Origin: Rheinheimera faecalis
GTDB taxonomy: Bacteria > Pseudomonadota > Gammaproteobacteria > Enterobacterales > Alteromonadaceae
Direction: 5' to 3'
Length of the DNA stretch: 64,000 nt
Assembly: GCF_021290965.1 (NCBI RefSeq)
Contig: NZ_JAJOYT010000003.1
Span: 310,001 to 374,000 of the forward strand
Below, piece by piece: positions 52,283 through 62,194 of the stretch. A model generated the notes under the pieces. It made no database searches, had not been told where the DNA came from, and saw nothing but the letters and a program-made list of their open reading frames with translations. The position numbers and the translations under genes were made by a program. The stretch's first letter is position 1. Every line of letters starts with the position of its first letter.

Positions 52283-53194
52283 ATGAAACGCGTACCCAGT
52301 ATCAAACAGCTGCAGTATTTGCTTGCCTTGCATGAACATCAGCATTTTGGCCGTGCCGCCGAAGCTTGTTATATAGGTCAGTCGACCTTAAGCGCTGCTA
52401 TTGCCAACTTAGAAGAAACCATGAATGCGCAGCTATTGGAGCGTGATCATAAAACCTTTATTTTTACCCCCTTGGGTGAAGATGTGGTACGTCAGGCCCG
52501 TTATATAGTGGAGCAGTGTGAAGAACTGACTGAATTCGCCAAATGTCAGGGCAAGCCAATGGCTGGGCCTTTGCGTTTAGGTTGTATTCCTACCATTGCA
52601 CCTTTTGTGCTGAGTGAAGTGATGGCTTTGGCCCGTGAGCGTTTTCCTGAACTGCAATTATTGCTGAGGGAAGACACGACGGAAAACTCCTTACAGTCAT
52701 TGATTGAAGGCCGTCTGGATTTAGTGCTGTTAGCTCTGCCTTATGACACCGGCACTTTGCATACCGAAGTGCTGGCGCAGGATGCCTTTAAACTGGTACT
52801 GCATAAAGACTGGCTGGACCGTGGTTTTCAGCAGGATATCAGCCAGTGGCCAGATGAAAGTATCTTCCTGCTGGAGCGTGAGCACTGTATGACAGGTCAT
52901 GCGGTAAAAGCTTGTGAGCTGGATGATAACCGCAAAGTAAATCCGTTTTTCGCCACTAGTTTGCATACCTTAAGCCAAATGGTAAATAACAAGCTGGGTG
53001 TGACTTTTATGCCCCAGATGGCGATCAACAGTGGTTTATTGCGGGGGACCGAACTGGTCGCGCAAAAACCGAGTTCAGGTCAGGCCTACCGGGATATAGG
53101 TATCGCATGGCGTCCTACGTCCAGTAAATTACGCAGTTACCGTCAGATGGCGCAGTTAATCACAGAAGTTTTGCAGCAAAAATGCAGTGATTAA
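52283..53194 (+). CDS. oxyR: Hydrogen-peroxide-sensing regulator OxyR
   Basis: Protein of 303 residues of the LysR family. The helix-turn-helix spans HQHFGRAAEACYIGQSTLSA. The effector domain has GCIPTIAPFVLSEV, with the threonine that positions peroxide, and the redox pair Cys202 and Cys211 (CMTGHAVKAC), spaced nine residues apart exactly as Cys199 and Cys208 of E. coli OxyR. Disulfide formation turns on katG, ahpCF and similar genes. None of those targets is adjacent; it lies after the phosphate cluster and is convergent with a solute-binding protein gene three bases away. Confidence 0.95.
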   Translation: MKRVPSIKQLQYLLALHEHQHFGRAAEACYIGQSTLSAAIANLEETMNAQLLERDHKTFIFTPLGEDVVRQARYIVEQCEELTEFAKCQGKPMAGPLRLGCIPTIAPFVLSEVMALARERFPELQLLLREDTTENSLQSLIEGRLDLVLLALPYDTGTLHTEVLAQDAFKLVLHKDWLDRGFQQDISQWPDESIFLLEREHCMTGHAVKACELDDNRKVNPFFATSLHTLSQMVNNKLGVTFMPQMAINSGLLRGTELVAQKPSSGQAYRDIGIAWRPTSSKLRSYRQMAQLITEVLQQKCSD

Positions 53195-53197
53195 AGA

Positions 53198-53950
53198 TTA
53201 ATCTAGTGTGGGTAAGGTCAGTTGTGGGTAGTCACGGTAAAACTGTTTCAACTGACCTGTTTTATATAAATCGATAAAACGTCGATCCCAGATTTCTTTA
53301 AATGAACGTCCAGCCTCATTATCCGCAAAAGCCAGATAAATAGGATCTTTTAACAGTTCTTTGTATTCCAGAGGTTGCAGCTTCATTGGCGTTTCGCCTT
53401 GCAAGTATTGTTGCAACTCACTTTTTTCCGCCAGATAAATATCAATTCTCCTGTTTTTAACCAGTTCCAGTCCTTGTTTTATATCCAGCACTTCGTAACC
53501 TTTTTCCTTTAAACCTAAAACCAGATGTAAGTCATAGGCCAGATCCCAGGCTAGTTTATGTTGTTTTAGCTGTTCCAACCTGGGGGGCGCTGTGTGTTCA
53601 GGGTGATAAATTGCCACAATTAAATCAAAATCAAAAGGATGAGCAGAGAGCAGTACTGAGTTGTGTTGCTTTATCGATTCATGCGCTGACAGGCCTGGTA
53701 CCATATGATGCTTACCTTGTTGTACCAGAGCTATGGCTCGGCCGTAATTACTAAAATGCCATACCAGTTGTACTTGTTCTTTTGGGTAAATCAGCCGGAA
53801 CAAATTGGCGTAAGCACCAGAGCCATCTGCATTGGTAAAACCAGGCCAGACAGGTGTACTGATGTGAAGCTCTGCTGGGTTTTTTTGCTCTGCCATGACG
53901 GGTTGCAACACTAAAAAACAAAACAGCAGCAAACTCAGGCGGTAGGTCAT
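53198..53950 (-). CDS. Periplasmic solute-binding-like protein
   Basis: Protein of 250 residues with a signal peptide (MTYRLSLLLFCFLVLQPVMA). The body follows a family 3 solute-binding layout, with STPVWPGFTNADGSGAYANL at the start, SNYGRAIALVQQGKHHMVPG, and YDLHLVLGLKEKGYEVLDIK in the second lobe, then FYRDYPQLTLPTLD at the end. There is no neighbouring ABC permease. It resembles the other orphan binding protein at 21942-22679 in organisation, and both are distant members of the same superfamily. The ligand is unknown. Confidence 0.78.
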   Translation of the reverse strand: MTYRLSLLLFCFLVLQPVMAEQKNPAELHISTPVWPGFTNADGSGAYANLFRLIYPKEQVQLVWHFSNYGRAIALVQQGKHHMVPGLSAHESIKQHNSVLLSAHPFDFDLIVAIYHPEHTAPPRLEQLKQHKLAWDLAYDLHLVLGLKEKGYEVLDIKQGLELVKNRRIDIYLAEKSELQQYLQGETPMKLQPLEYKELLKDPIYLAFADNEAGRSFKEIWDRRFIDLYKTGQLKQFYRDYPQLTLPTLD

Positions 53951-54130
53951 CCGTTGTAATCTCTGGACTTTTCCAAAGCTTAGCTGAAATTTCGCTCATT
54001 GCTTGTCAAAGGAAAAATAGCTTGTGTTGAAAAAAACATCTTTGTAGACTGCCGCCGCGCTGTAAAAGCGCACCTAGTGTCGGCTTCAATGCCGATTTGA
54101 TACAGTTTGTCGGTAAAGCGGACTAGACAT

Positions 54131-55165
54131 ATGCAAGTAAAAGATTTCTCCTTCGAGCTGCCAGAGCAGCTGATCGCACGTTTCCCTAAGGCTGAACGTT
54201 CCAGCAGTCGTTTATTAAAAATGCAGCGCCAGACTGGTGAGTTATCCCATCTGGTGTTCACTGATTTATTGGCTCAACTTAATAGCGGCGATCTATTGGT
54301 ATTTAACAATACCCGCGTTATACCAGCCCGTTTATTTGGTCAAAAAGAGTCAGGTGGCAAAGTCGAAATTCTGGTGGAGCGGGTACTTGATAGCCAGCGC
54401 TTTTTAGCTCATGTGCGCGCCAGTAAAGCGCCTAAACCAGATACTATTATTCTGGTCGATGACAACACAAAGCTGAAAATGCTGCAGCGTCACGATACCT
54501 TATTTGAGTTGGAGCTGCTGGGCGAAGAACCTTTGTTGGTGATGCTGGACAGGCTGGGGCATATGCCGCTGCCTCCTTACATAGACAGACCTGACAGTGA
54601 CGAAGACAAACAACGTTATCAGACGGTGTATAACCAAAAACCTGGTGCTGTAGCTGCACCCACTGCGGGTTTACATTTTGATGAGCCTTTATTGGCTGCA
54701 TTAAAAGCCAAAGGAGTCGAGTTTGCTTATGTCACTTTGCATGTCGGGGCTGGTACTTTTCAACCAGTGCGGGTAGACAATGTGTTGGACCATCAGATGC
54801 ATGCTGAATACATCGAAGTGGATCAGGCTGTGGTGGATGCAATTCACGCCTGTAAAGCCCGCGGTAACAGAGTGGTTGCTGTCGGGACTACGTCGGTGCG
54901 TTCACTGGAGTCTGCTGCTCAAATCGCATTACAGCAAGGCAAAAACTTACAGCCATACAGCGGTGATACCAAAATTTTTATCTACCCAGGTTACCAGTTC
55001 CAGGTGATTGATGGCTTAGTGACTAACTTCCATCTACCTGAATCCACTCTGATTATGCTGGTCAGCGCCTTTAGTCAAAAGGACTATGTGATGCAGGCCT
55101 ATCAAACCGCTATAGAGCAGCAGTATCGCTTTTATTCATATGGCGATGCGATGCTGATCCTGTAA
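54131..55165 (+). CDS. queA: S-adenosylmethionine:tRNA ribosyltransferase-isomerase QueA
   Basis: Protein of 344 residues starting [20 protein letters not shown]. QueA hallmarks are [25 protein letters not shown]-type [33 protein letters not shown], the [20 protein letters not shown] segment and [20 protein letters not shown]. It adds the ribosyl part of SAM to preQ1 in tRNA to form epoxyqueuosine. tgt follows, the usual order, but here after a 271-base gap with a repeat element. The ATG at 54131 is chosen by homology to the family N terminus; its ribosome binding site is weak. Confidence 0.96.
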   Translation: MQVKDFSFELPEQLIARFPKAERSSSRLLKMQRQTGELSHLVFTDLLAQLNSGDLLVFNNTRVIPARLFGQKESGGKVEILVERVLDSQRFLAHVRASKAPKPDTIILVDDNTKLKMLQRHDTLFELELLGEEPLLVMLDRLGHMPLPPYIDRPDSDEDKQRYQTVYNQKPGAVAAPTAGLHFDEPLLAALKAKGVEFAYVTLHVGAGTFQPVRVDNVLDHQMHAEYIEVDQAVVDAIHACKARGNRVVAVGTTSVRSLESAAQIALQQGKNLQPYSGDTKIFIYPGYQFQVIDGLVTNFHLPESTLIMLVSAFSQKDYVMQAYQTAIEQQYRFYSYGDAMLIL

Positions 55166-55182
55166 ATTTTCCTCAATCGATC

Positions 55183-55261
55183 GTAGGGGCGGGTCTTGTA
55201 CCCGCCCGTCTATTAATAGCGCGATGTCCATCGGCGGGTTGGGGCAAGCCGCAACCCCTAC
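55183..55261. repeat. REP/MITE-like palindromic repeat between queA and tgt
   Basis: A 79-bp element is bounded by GTAGGGG and CCCCTAC. The left half contains a perfect eight-base stem (GGGCGGGT and ACCCGCCC, 55187-55207); the right half holds a second GC-rich fold (GGCGGGTTGGGGC to GCCGCAACCCC). Its GC-richness stands out from the flanks. The terminal inverted repeats suggest a short mobile or REP-like element. The bases from 55262 to the tgt promoter region show a small hairpin (CGCGG and CCGCG) and nothing else I can name. Confidence 0.6.
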
Positions 55262-55433
55262 AACCCCTCCGACCTCCAATTGCAATTCAATCTCACGCGG
55301 TTTAGCCGCGCCCATTTCGATGTAGCGTCAAGTACAAAGGCTATACCGCTTTAAGGGTGGGGTTTGGCCTTATCTTCTGCTACAATCGGGCGCGAAAAAA
55401 GCCGGACTGTTTTTCTGGCTGATACTGAGGTAG

Positions 55434-56570
<1,137 letters not shown>

Positions 56571-56616
56571 GATTTCATTTTTAAAACTTTTAATTAAAAA
56601 CTTTAGGGGACATGTT

Positions 56617-56955
56617 ATGAGTTTATTTATTTCTAATGCACACGCTAGCGCACCAGCTGCAGCACCTGCTGGTGGCGGCTGGGATTTACTGATTATGCTG
56701 GTGGCCTTTGGTCTGATCTTCTATTTCCTGATCTACCGTCCACAAGCTAAACGCGTAAAAGAGCATAAAAACCTGATGTCGGCATTAGGCAAAGGTGACG
56801 AAGTATTAACACAAGGTGGTTTAGTTGGCCGTATCGCCAAAATTGCTGACGATAAAGACTTTGTTGCTATCGCATTAAACGATACCACTGAAGTGACAGT
56901 GCAGAAATCTGCTATCGCTGCCGTACTGCCGAAAGGCACGATGAAATCACTGTAA
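56617..56955 (+). CDS. yajC: Sec translocon accessory protein YajC
   Basis: Protein of 112 residues: a short N-terminal segment (MSLFISNAHASAPAAAPAGG), one membrane helix (DLLIMLVAFGLIFYFLIYRP) with the family signature YFLIYRPQAKRVKEHKNLMS, and a basic cytoplasmic tail with GDEVLTQGGLVGRIAKI. YajC associates with SecDF and the holotranslocon. The ATG at 56617 with AGGGGA upstream is used; the longer frame starts inside tgt. secD begins 12 bases after its stop. Confidence 0.95.
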   Translation: MSLFISNAHASAPAAAPAGGGWDLLIMLVAFGLIFYFLIYRPQAKRVKEHKNLMSALGKGDEVLTQGGLVGRIAKIADDKDFVAIALNDTTEVTVQKSAIAAVLPKGTMKSL

Positions 56956-56967
56956 AAGGATTTTAAT

Positions 56968-58818
56968 GTGTTAAACCAGAACTCCATCTGGCGGTACTTA
57001 TTGGTGATCATCGTGATGGGCGTCAGCATGCTGTACGCCCTACCGAATTTATATCCCAATGATCCGTCCTTACAAATCAGTGCGACCCGTGGTGCTGATG
57101 TCACTCAGCAAACTGTGGAACAACTGCAAAAATCTTTTACTGAACAAGGTTTAACACCTAAATCTGCTGTATTGGAAAAAGGCCAGGTGCTGGTTCGTTT
57201 TTTAAACACAGAAGATCAGTTGAAGGCTCGTGAAGTTGCCAATGATACTCTGGGCGATAACTTCGTTACTGCGTTAAATTTGGCTCCGGCTACACCAGCC
57301 TGGCTGGATGCTATAGGTGCAGCACCAATGAAATTGGGTCTGGACTTACGTGGTGGTGTGCATTTCCTGATGGAAGTGGACATGAAAACCGCGATGGAAA
57401 AAAACGTCAACGATTTAGTGCTGCTCTACCGCACAGATTTACGTGAAGCCAAAGTACGTTACCGTGCAGTGACTGCTGATGTGCCGAATTTAAAGGTGAA
57501 TCTGAGTTTCCGTACCGCCGAAGATTTAGCTGCTGCTAAAACCTTATTAAGTGGTAAAGACCGGGATATGACCTTTACTGAAACTGACGATCTGACGCTG
57601 ACCGCTGGTTTTAGTGAAATCAAAATAAAAGCCTTACGTGAAGATGCGGTAGCACAAAACATCACGATCATCCGTAACCGCGTCAATGCCATTGGTGTAG
57701 CTGAACCTCTAGTGCAACGTCAGGGCGCTGAACGTATTGTGGTTCAGTTACCAGGTGTACAGGATACGGCTCGTGCCAAAGAAATTTTAGGTGCAACAGC
57801 CACTCTTGAATTCCGTATGGTGGATGAAGCAGGTGATTTACAAAGTGCGATAGATGGCCGTGTACCTCCTAATGCTCAGTTGTATAACGACCGTCAGGGT
57901 CGTCCTGTATTACTGCAAAAACGCGTGATGCTGACAGGTAACCATATTATTGGTGCCAACAGCAGCTTCGACGAATACAGCCGTCCTCAGGTGAATATCG
58001 ATTTGGATGCGAAAGGCGGTAATACCTTCTCGCAAGCCACTAAAGAAGCTATTGGTAAGTCGATGGCAACCGTATTCATTGAATACAAACCAACAGATAA
58101 AAAAGATGCACAGGGCCGCACTATTCTTGAGAAAAAAGAAGAAGTGATTAACGTCGCCACTATTCAGGCGCGTTTAGGTCGCAGCTTCCGTATCACTGGT
58201 GTGGACAGTCCTGCTGAAGCACAAAATCTGGCACTGTTATTACGTGCAGGTGCTTTGATTGCTCCTATTCAAATTGTAGAAGAACGCACCATAGGCCCAA
58301 GTCTGGGTCAGGAAAACATTGAGCTGGGTACCAACGCTATCATGTGGGGTATGTTGCTGACTGTGATCTTTATGGCAATTTACTACAAAGGCGTAGGTAT
58401 GGTGGCCAATCTGGCTTTGGCCTGTAACGTGGTATTGCTGATAGGCGTATTGTCTATGGTGCCTGGCGCTACTCTGACTTTACCTGGTATGGCCGGTATC
58501 CTGTTGACCATAGGTATGGCGATTGATGCCAACGTGTTGATTAACGAGCGTATTCGTGAAGAATTGGCGAATGGTCGTTCTGTACAGCAAGCCATTCACG
58601 AAGGTTATAACAGAGCTTTTGCTACTATTACCGACTCCAACATCACTACTTTCTTAGTGGCGATCATCCTGTTTGGTTTGGGTTCTGGCCCGGTGAAAGG
58701 TTTTGCCGTGACTTTAGCCTTAGGTATTATCACTTCTATCTTTACCGCTGTGACCGTATCAAGATTGTTTGTCAATCTGATCTGGGGTGGCCGTAAAGTT
58801 GAAAAGTTACCGATATAA
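56968..58818 (+). CDS. secD: Protein translocase subunit SecD
   Basis: Protein of 616 residues, the usual length. One N-terminal helix (YLLVIIVMGVSMLYALPNLY) is followed by the large periplasmic P1 region with MKLGLDLRGGVHFLMEVDM and VNAIGVAEPLVQRQGAERIV, then five membrane helices with GMAGILLTIGMAIDANVLIN and the proton-path aspartate in it, and FATITDSNITTFLVAIILFG. It pulls exported proteins into the periplasm using the proton gradient. GTG start at 56968 with AAAGGA upstream. secF follows after six bases. Confidence 0.97.
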   Translation: MLNQNSIWRYLLVIIVMGVSMLYALPNLYPNDPSLQISATRGADVTQQTVEQLQKSFTEQGLTPKSAVLEKGQVLVRFLNTEDQLKAREVANDTLGDNFVTALNLAPATPAWLDAIGAAPMKLGLDLRGGVHFLMEVDMKTAMEKNVNDLVLLYRTDLREAKVRYRAVTADVPNLKVNLSFRTAEDLAAAKTLLSGKDRDMTFTETDDLTLTAGFSEIKIKALREDAVAQNITIIRNRVNAIGVAEPLVQRQGAERIVVQLPGVQDTARAKEILGATATLEFRMVDEAGDLQSAIDGRVPPNAQLYNDRQGRPVLLQKRVMLTGNHIIGANSSFDEYSRPQVNIDLDAKGGNTFSQATKEAIGKSMATVFIEYKPTDKKDAQGRTILEKKEEVINVATIQARLGRSFRITGVDSPAEAQNLALLLRAGALIAPIQIVEERTIGPSLGQENIELGTNAIMWGMLLTVIFMAIYYKGVGMVANLALACNVVLLIGVLSMVPGATLTLPGMAGILLTIGMAIDANVLINERIREELANGRSVQQAIHEGYNRAFATITDSNITTFLVAIILFGLGSGPVKGFAVTLALGIITSIFTAVTVSRLFVNLIWGGRKVEKLPI

Positions 58819-58824
58819 GGAATT

Positions 58825-59769
58825 ATGATGAAGTTTCTTGATTTTAAAGAACCGCTCAACTTTATGCGTTTCAAATCGCCGGCCATCATTATTTCTTTGT
58901 TGTTGGTGTTGGGCTCGTTATTCAGCATCTTTACTAAAGGTATTAACTTTGGTCTGGATTTTACCGGCGGTATAGTGGTTGAAGCTGGTTTTGAGCAACA
59001 GGCCGATTTGCCAAAAATTCGCACTGCTTTAGCAGCCGATGGTTTTCCTGATGCAATAGTGCAATATTTTGGTACTTCAACTGAAGTAATGATCCGCATT
59101 GCGCCACGCGATGATGTTGAACAGGCTGTGGTGGGAGAGCAGATTATTGAGTCTATTCAAAAAGTGGAAGAGGGCGAGGTAACCAAGCGTCGCGTTGAAA
59201 ACGTGAGTGCTTCAGTAGGTGACGAGCTAAAAGAAGACGGTATGTTGGCTTTATTGGCCTCTTTTATCGGCATCATGATGTACGTCGCTTTCCGCTTTGA
59301 ATGGCGTTATTCAGTAGGTGCTGTGCTTGCGTTAATTCACGATGTGATTGTGACTATGGGGATGTTTTCGATTACGGGAATGGAGTTTGATTTAACTGTG
59401 CTGGCAGCCTTGTTAGCGCTGGTGGGTTATTCCATTAACGATACTATTGTAGTATTTGACCGTATCCGGGAGATGTTCCGTAAGCTGCGTGAAGCCTCAG
59501 TCGAAGAGACGGTGAACGATGCAATTACCTCCACACTGAGCCGTACTACTATTACCTCTGGCACTACAGCATTGTCATTAGTGGCACTGTTTTATTTAGG
59601 TGGTCCGTTGTTACACGGTTTTGCGGCAGCTCTGTTATTTGGTATTGCCATTGGTACTTATTCTTCAATTTACGTAGCAAGCTCTATTGCTGTGTTATTA
59701 GGCGCAAGCCGCGAAGATTTGTTACCTGAAGTGATTGAAAAAGAAGGCGAAAATACACCTTCTCTTTAA
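58825..59769 (+). CDS. secF: Protein translocase subunit SecF
   Basis: Protein of 314 residues: N-terminal helix (SPAIIISLLLVLGSLFSIFT), INFGLDFTGGIVVEAGFEQQ, periplasmic domain, then five helices with LVGYSINDTIVVFDRIREMF (the conserved D in the helix) and TTALSLVALFYLGGPLLHGF. It pairs with SecD. The gene begins with two adjacent ATG codons at 58825 and 58828 behind AAGGAATT. A strong terminator follows. Confidence 0.97.
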   Translation: MMKFLDFKEPLNFMRFKSPAIIISLLLVLGSLFSIFTKGINFGLDFTGGIVVEAGFEQQADLPKIRTALAADGFPDAIVQYFGTSTEVMIRIAPRDDVEQAVVGEQIIESIQKVEEGEVTKRRVENVSASVGDELKEDGMLALLASFIGIMMYVAFRFEWRYSVGAVLALIHDVIVTMGMFSITGMEFDLTVLAALLALVGYSINDTIVVFDRIREMFRKLREASVEETVNDAITSTLSRTTITSGTTALSLVALFYLGGPLLHGFAAALLFGIAIGTYSSIYVASSIAVLLGASREDLLPEVIEKEGENTPSL

Positions 59770-59791
59770 TTCTTTAAATGGTAGCAGCAAC

Positions 59792-59820
59792 TAAAGGCCG
59801 GTTTCCGGCCTTTAGTTTTT
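59792..59820 (+). terminator. Rho-independent terminator after secF
   Basis: AAAGGCCGG and CCGGCCTTT form a nine-base stem with a TTT loop, followed by AGTTTTT. Confidence 0.92.
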
Positions 59821-60033
59821 AGAAGAGAAAAAATTTATTCTGCATAAACTGTTTGCTTGTTATTTACCCATCTATTTGTTCATCTATTTGATATTAATCA
59901 TTTTATTTACTGAATTTTTTCCTCGATTGCATGGCTAAGCAATTTTTTGTCAAAACTATCCGGCTAAAGATGGCATAAAACTGCATGCTTTATCATTTTG
60001 CACCATCTGGTCTGATCAGTTTCATTTTAGCGC

Positions 60034-60062
60034 TTGGCGCACCTCATAAAACTTGTTATAAA
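60034..60062 (+). promoter_or_regulatory. Sigma-70 type promoter of the malic enzyme gene
   Basis: TTGGCG (60034-60039) and TATAAA (60057-60062) are 17 bases apart, a near-consensus promoter. It is about 265 bases upstream of the malic enzyme start, implying a long 5' leader. The sequence between the secF terminator and this promoter (59821-60033) is AT-rich and shows nothing else. Confidence 0.65.
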
Positions 60063-60069
60063 AGACGTG

Positions 60070-60327
60070 TAGAGCTCCACTGTTGAAGTTTTCGGCAGTC
60101 TGTTCCTGACAGGTTTACCCTACAAAAATACCTGACGGAACAATGAAAACAGCAGAGTGAGTTCTGCTAAACAGTAACTTGTTACTGGTACGATCTGAAA
60201 ATTAGTAGTTCTAAAGGAGGGTGTTGCTCTTTAGAATGAGCCACCTTTTGGGTTGCACCACAACTCATAGCAAATAGAAGAAAATAGCCCACAGGGCATA
60301 CTTACCTACTCATGGAACCTCTTACCT
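60070..60327 (+). other. Structured 5' leader of the malic enzyme gene
   Basis: The predicted leader of about 260 nt contains a series of inverted repeats. TGTTCC/GGAACA encloses CAGGT/ACCTG (60101-60142). AGCAGA/TCTGCT is at 60151-60168, CAGTAAC/GTTACTG at 60172-60187 and TTCTAAAG/CTTTAGAA at 60209-60236 with AGGAGGG in its loop; GCCC/GGGC is at 60287-60297. The malic enzyme start itself has only a weak ribosome binding site. Together this suggests a regulatory RNA, but I do not recognise a known riboswitch class. Confidence 0.45.
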
Positions 60328-61569
60328 ATGTCAGACTTTCGAGAACAGGCGCTGAAGTATCACGCCGAACCTAAACCAGGCAAAATCAGTATTGAAATCA
60401 GTAAACCAGCTGAAACCGTCAGAGATCTCGCGTTGGCTTACAGCCCTGGTGTGGCTGAGCCTGTGCGTGAAATTGCCAATAATATTGATGATGTCTACAA
60501 GTACACAGGCAAAGGCAATCTGGTGGCTGTGATCAGCAATGGCACAGCTATTTTAGGTTTAGGTAACTTAGGCCCTATGGCCTCTAAACCAGTGATGGAA
60601 GGCAAAGCCTTGTTGTTTAAACGTTTTGCTGGATTGGACTCCATCGACATCGAAGTAACTCACCGCACTACAGAAGAGTTTATCGATACTGTGGCCAATA
60701 TTGCCGATACCTTTGGTGGTATTAACCTTGAAGATATTAAATCGCCTGAATGTTTTGAAATCGAAAAAGAGCTGATCAGACGCTGCAATATTCCGGTATT
60801 CCATGACGATCAGCACGGCACAGCTATTGTTACTGCGGCAGGCTTATTGAATGCGCTGGAAATTCAGGGCAAAGACATCAGTAAAGTCGTTATTGTTTGC
60901 TTAGGCGCTGGCGCTGCTGCTATTGCCTGTATGGAGCTGCTGATCAAATGTGGTGCAAAACGCGAACATATTTATATGCTCGACACCAAAGGCGTGATCC
61001 ACACCCGTCGTAATGACTTAAATAAATACAAAGAGCTGTTTGCGAATAACACCGACAAACGCACGCTGGAAGATGCAATGGATGGCGCTGATGTATTTGT
61101 TGGTGTATCTGGACCTGATGCCTTGCCAGCCGAAGCCTTAAAACTGATGGCGGACAAGCCGGTGATTTTTGCCTGCTCGAACCCGGATCCGGAAATTAAA
61201 CCTGAACTGGCGCATGCCCAGCGTAGCGATTTAATTATGGCGACAGGCCGATCGGATTACCCGAATCAGGTCAACAACGTCTTGTGTTTCCCATTTATTT
61301 TCCGCGGTGCTTTGGACGTGCGCGCCAAAGTCATTAATGATGAGATGAAATTGGCAGCTGTACATGCGATTCGCGCTATCGCCAAAGAGCCGGTGTCGCA
61401 GGCAGTTTTGACAGCTGCTCAGGTTGAGTCGCTGGAGTTTGGTGCACAGTATATTATTCCAAAGCCAATGGACCCACGTTTATTATCCCGTGTCGCCCGC
61501 GCAGTGGCAGAAGCAGCTGTGGCATCAGGAGTGGCGCGTTTGCCAATGCCTGAAAACTATATGCAGTAA
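60328..61569 (+). CDS. Malic enzyme (oxaloacetate-decarboxylating malate dehydrogenase), short form
   Basis: Protein of 413 residues: N domain ([37 protein letters not shown]), catalytic [20 protein letters not shown] and [16 protein letters not shown], and the nucleotide-binding Rossmann fold with [20 protein letters not shown]. It converts malate to pyruvate and CO2 with NAD or NADP; I cannot tell which cofactor. It lacks the C-terminal phosphotransacetylase-like domain of MaeB (~759 residues), so it is the short bacterial form. It precedes metJ convergently. The long structured leader upstream may regulate it. Confidence 0.93.
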   Translation: MSDFREQALKYHAEPKPGKISIEISKPAETVRDLALAYSPGVAEPVREIANNIDDVYKYTGKGNLVAVISNGTAILGLGNLGPMASKPVMEGKALLFKRFAGLDSIDIEVTHRTTEEFIDTVANIADTFGGINLEDIKSPECFEIEKELIRRCNIPVFHDDQHGTAIVTAAGLLNALEIQGKDISKVVIVCLGAGAAAIACMELLIKCGAKREHIYMLDTKGVIHTRRNDLNKYKELFANNTDKRTLEDAMDGADVFVGVSGPDALPAEALKLMADKPVIFACSNPDPEIKPELAHAQRSDLIMATGRSDYPNQVNNVLCFPFIFRGALDVRAKVINDEMKLAAVHAIRAIAKEPVSQAVLTAAQVESLEFGAQYIIPKPMDPRLLSRVARAVAEAAVASGVARLPMPENYMQ

Positions 61570-61574
61570 ATAAA

Positions 61575-61604
61575 AAGGGGTCAGAACTTTAGTTCTGACC
61601 CCTT
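61575..61604 (+). terminator. Terminator of the malic enzyme gene
   Basis: GGGGTCAGAACT and AGTTCTGACCCC pair with a two-base loop, extended by AA/TT pairs. The same arms occur in the terminator at 26077-26104. Confidence 0.85.
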
Positions 61605-61627
61605 ATCTGAGCTAATCAGCTGATTTG

Positions 61628-61653
61628 TGGGTCAGAGCCAAGGCTCTGACCCA
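61628..61653 (-). terminator. Hairpin downstream of metJ
   Basis: TGGGTCAGAGCC and GGCTCTGACCCA form a 12-bp perfect stem with a two-base loop just past the metJ stop. It shares the GGGTCAGA arm with the neighbouring malic enzyme terminator but has no long T run on the minus strand. Confidence 0.7.
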
Positions 61654-61656
61654 GTA

Positions 61657-61992
61657 TTACTCTTCGTCTGAATCCGCTTCCTGGATCACAGGAATTGGCT
61701 TACCCATACTGGTTAAAATGTTACGCACTTCCACTGGAATTTGATGTGGATTGTCTTTGCGTAAATCTTCATCTGCCGGCAAAGGCTGACCAGTGAACGC
61801 ATGCAAAAAAGCTTCACATAATAATTCGCTGTTGGTGGCATGACGCAGGTTGTTTACCTGGCGGCGGGTTCTTTCATCTGTTAACACTTTCAATACGTTC
61901 AACGGGATAGAGACTGTAATCTTTTTCACCTGTTCGGACTTCTTTCCGTGTTCCGCATAAGGGTGAACATACTCACCATTCCACTTTGCCAT
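61657..61992 (-). CDS. metJ: Methionine regulon repressor MetJ
   Basis: Protein of 111 residues (E. coli 105) of the ribbon-helix-helix class: [20 protein letters not shown], the DNA-contacting strand [20 protein letters not shown], and [20 protein letters not shown] with the SAM-binding surface. With SAM as co-repressor it binds tandem AGACGTCT boxes, which occur in the divergent region between metJ and metB. ATG at 61990-61992 with AAGG upstream. The C terminus carries a short acidic tail (EADSDEE) absent from E. coli MetJ. Confidence 0.96.
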   Translation of the reverse strand: MAKWNGEYVHPYAEHGKKSEQVKKITVSIPLNVLKVLTDERTRRQVNNLRHATNSELLCEAFLHAFTGQPLPADEDLRKDNPHQIPVEVRNILTSMGKPIPVIQEADSDEE

Positions 61993-62116
61993 AGGGATAC
62001 CTTGATTGAATTTAGTTATATGGTCTGCTGACCTTTGCTACGTTGCGCACGTAATTGGACGAAATTTTACTTCTTTATACTCCCGAGTACAAACTCTGCG
62101 CAAGATTTAATAGTAC

Positions 62117-62178
62117 AGACGTCTAAATGTTTTGACTTCTTATTTTTGCTGAGTATACTTTTAGACGTCTAAACATCT
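62117..62178 (+). promoter_or_regulatory. metB promoter flanked by two MetJ operators
   Basis: AGACGTCT at 62117-62124 (followed by AAATGTTT) and AGACGTCT-AAACATCT at 62163-62178 match the eight-base Met box, the second as a tandem pair. Between them TTGACT (62132-62137) and TATACT (62154-62159), 16 bases apart, form the metB promoter. MetJ bound at either site would block it and probably metJ too. Confidence 0.88.
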
Positions 62179-62194
62179 AAATTTGAGGTTTTTT

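Noticed and set aside
58605-59099. Open frame of 164 codons on the minus strand across secD/secF
   Set aside because: It is antisense to two clear Sec genes, has no family resemblance and no ribosome binding site.
60236-60277. Short frame of 13 codons after the AGGAGGG hairpin in the malic enzyme leader, possible leader peptide
   Set aside because: The AGGAGGG is too far (about 15 bases) from the ATG and the peptide has no run of regulatory codons. It is kept only as part of the leader finding.
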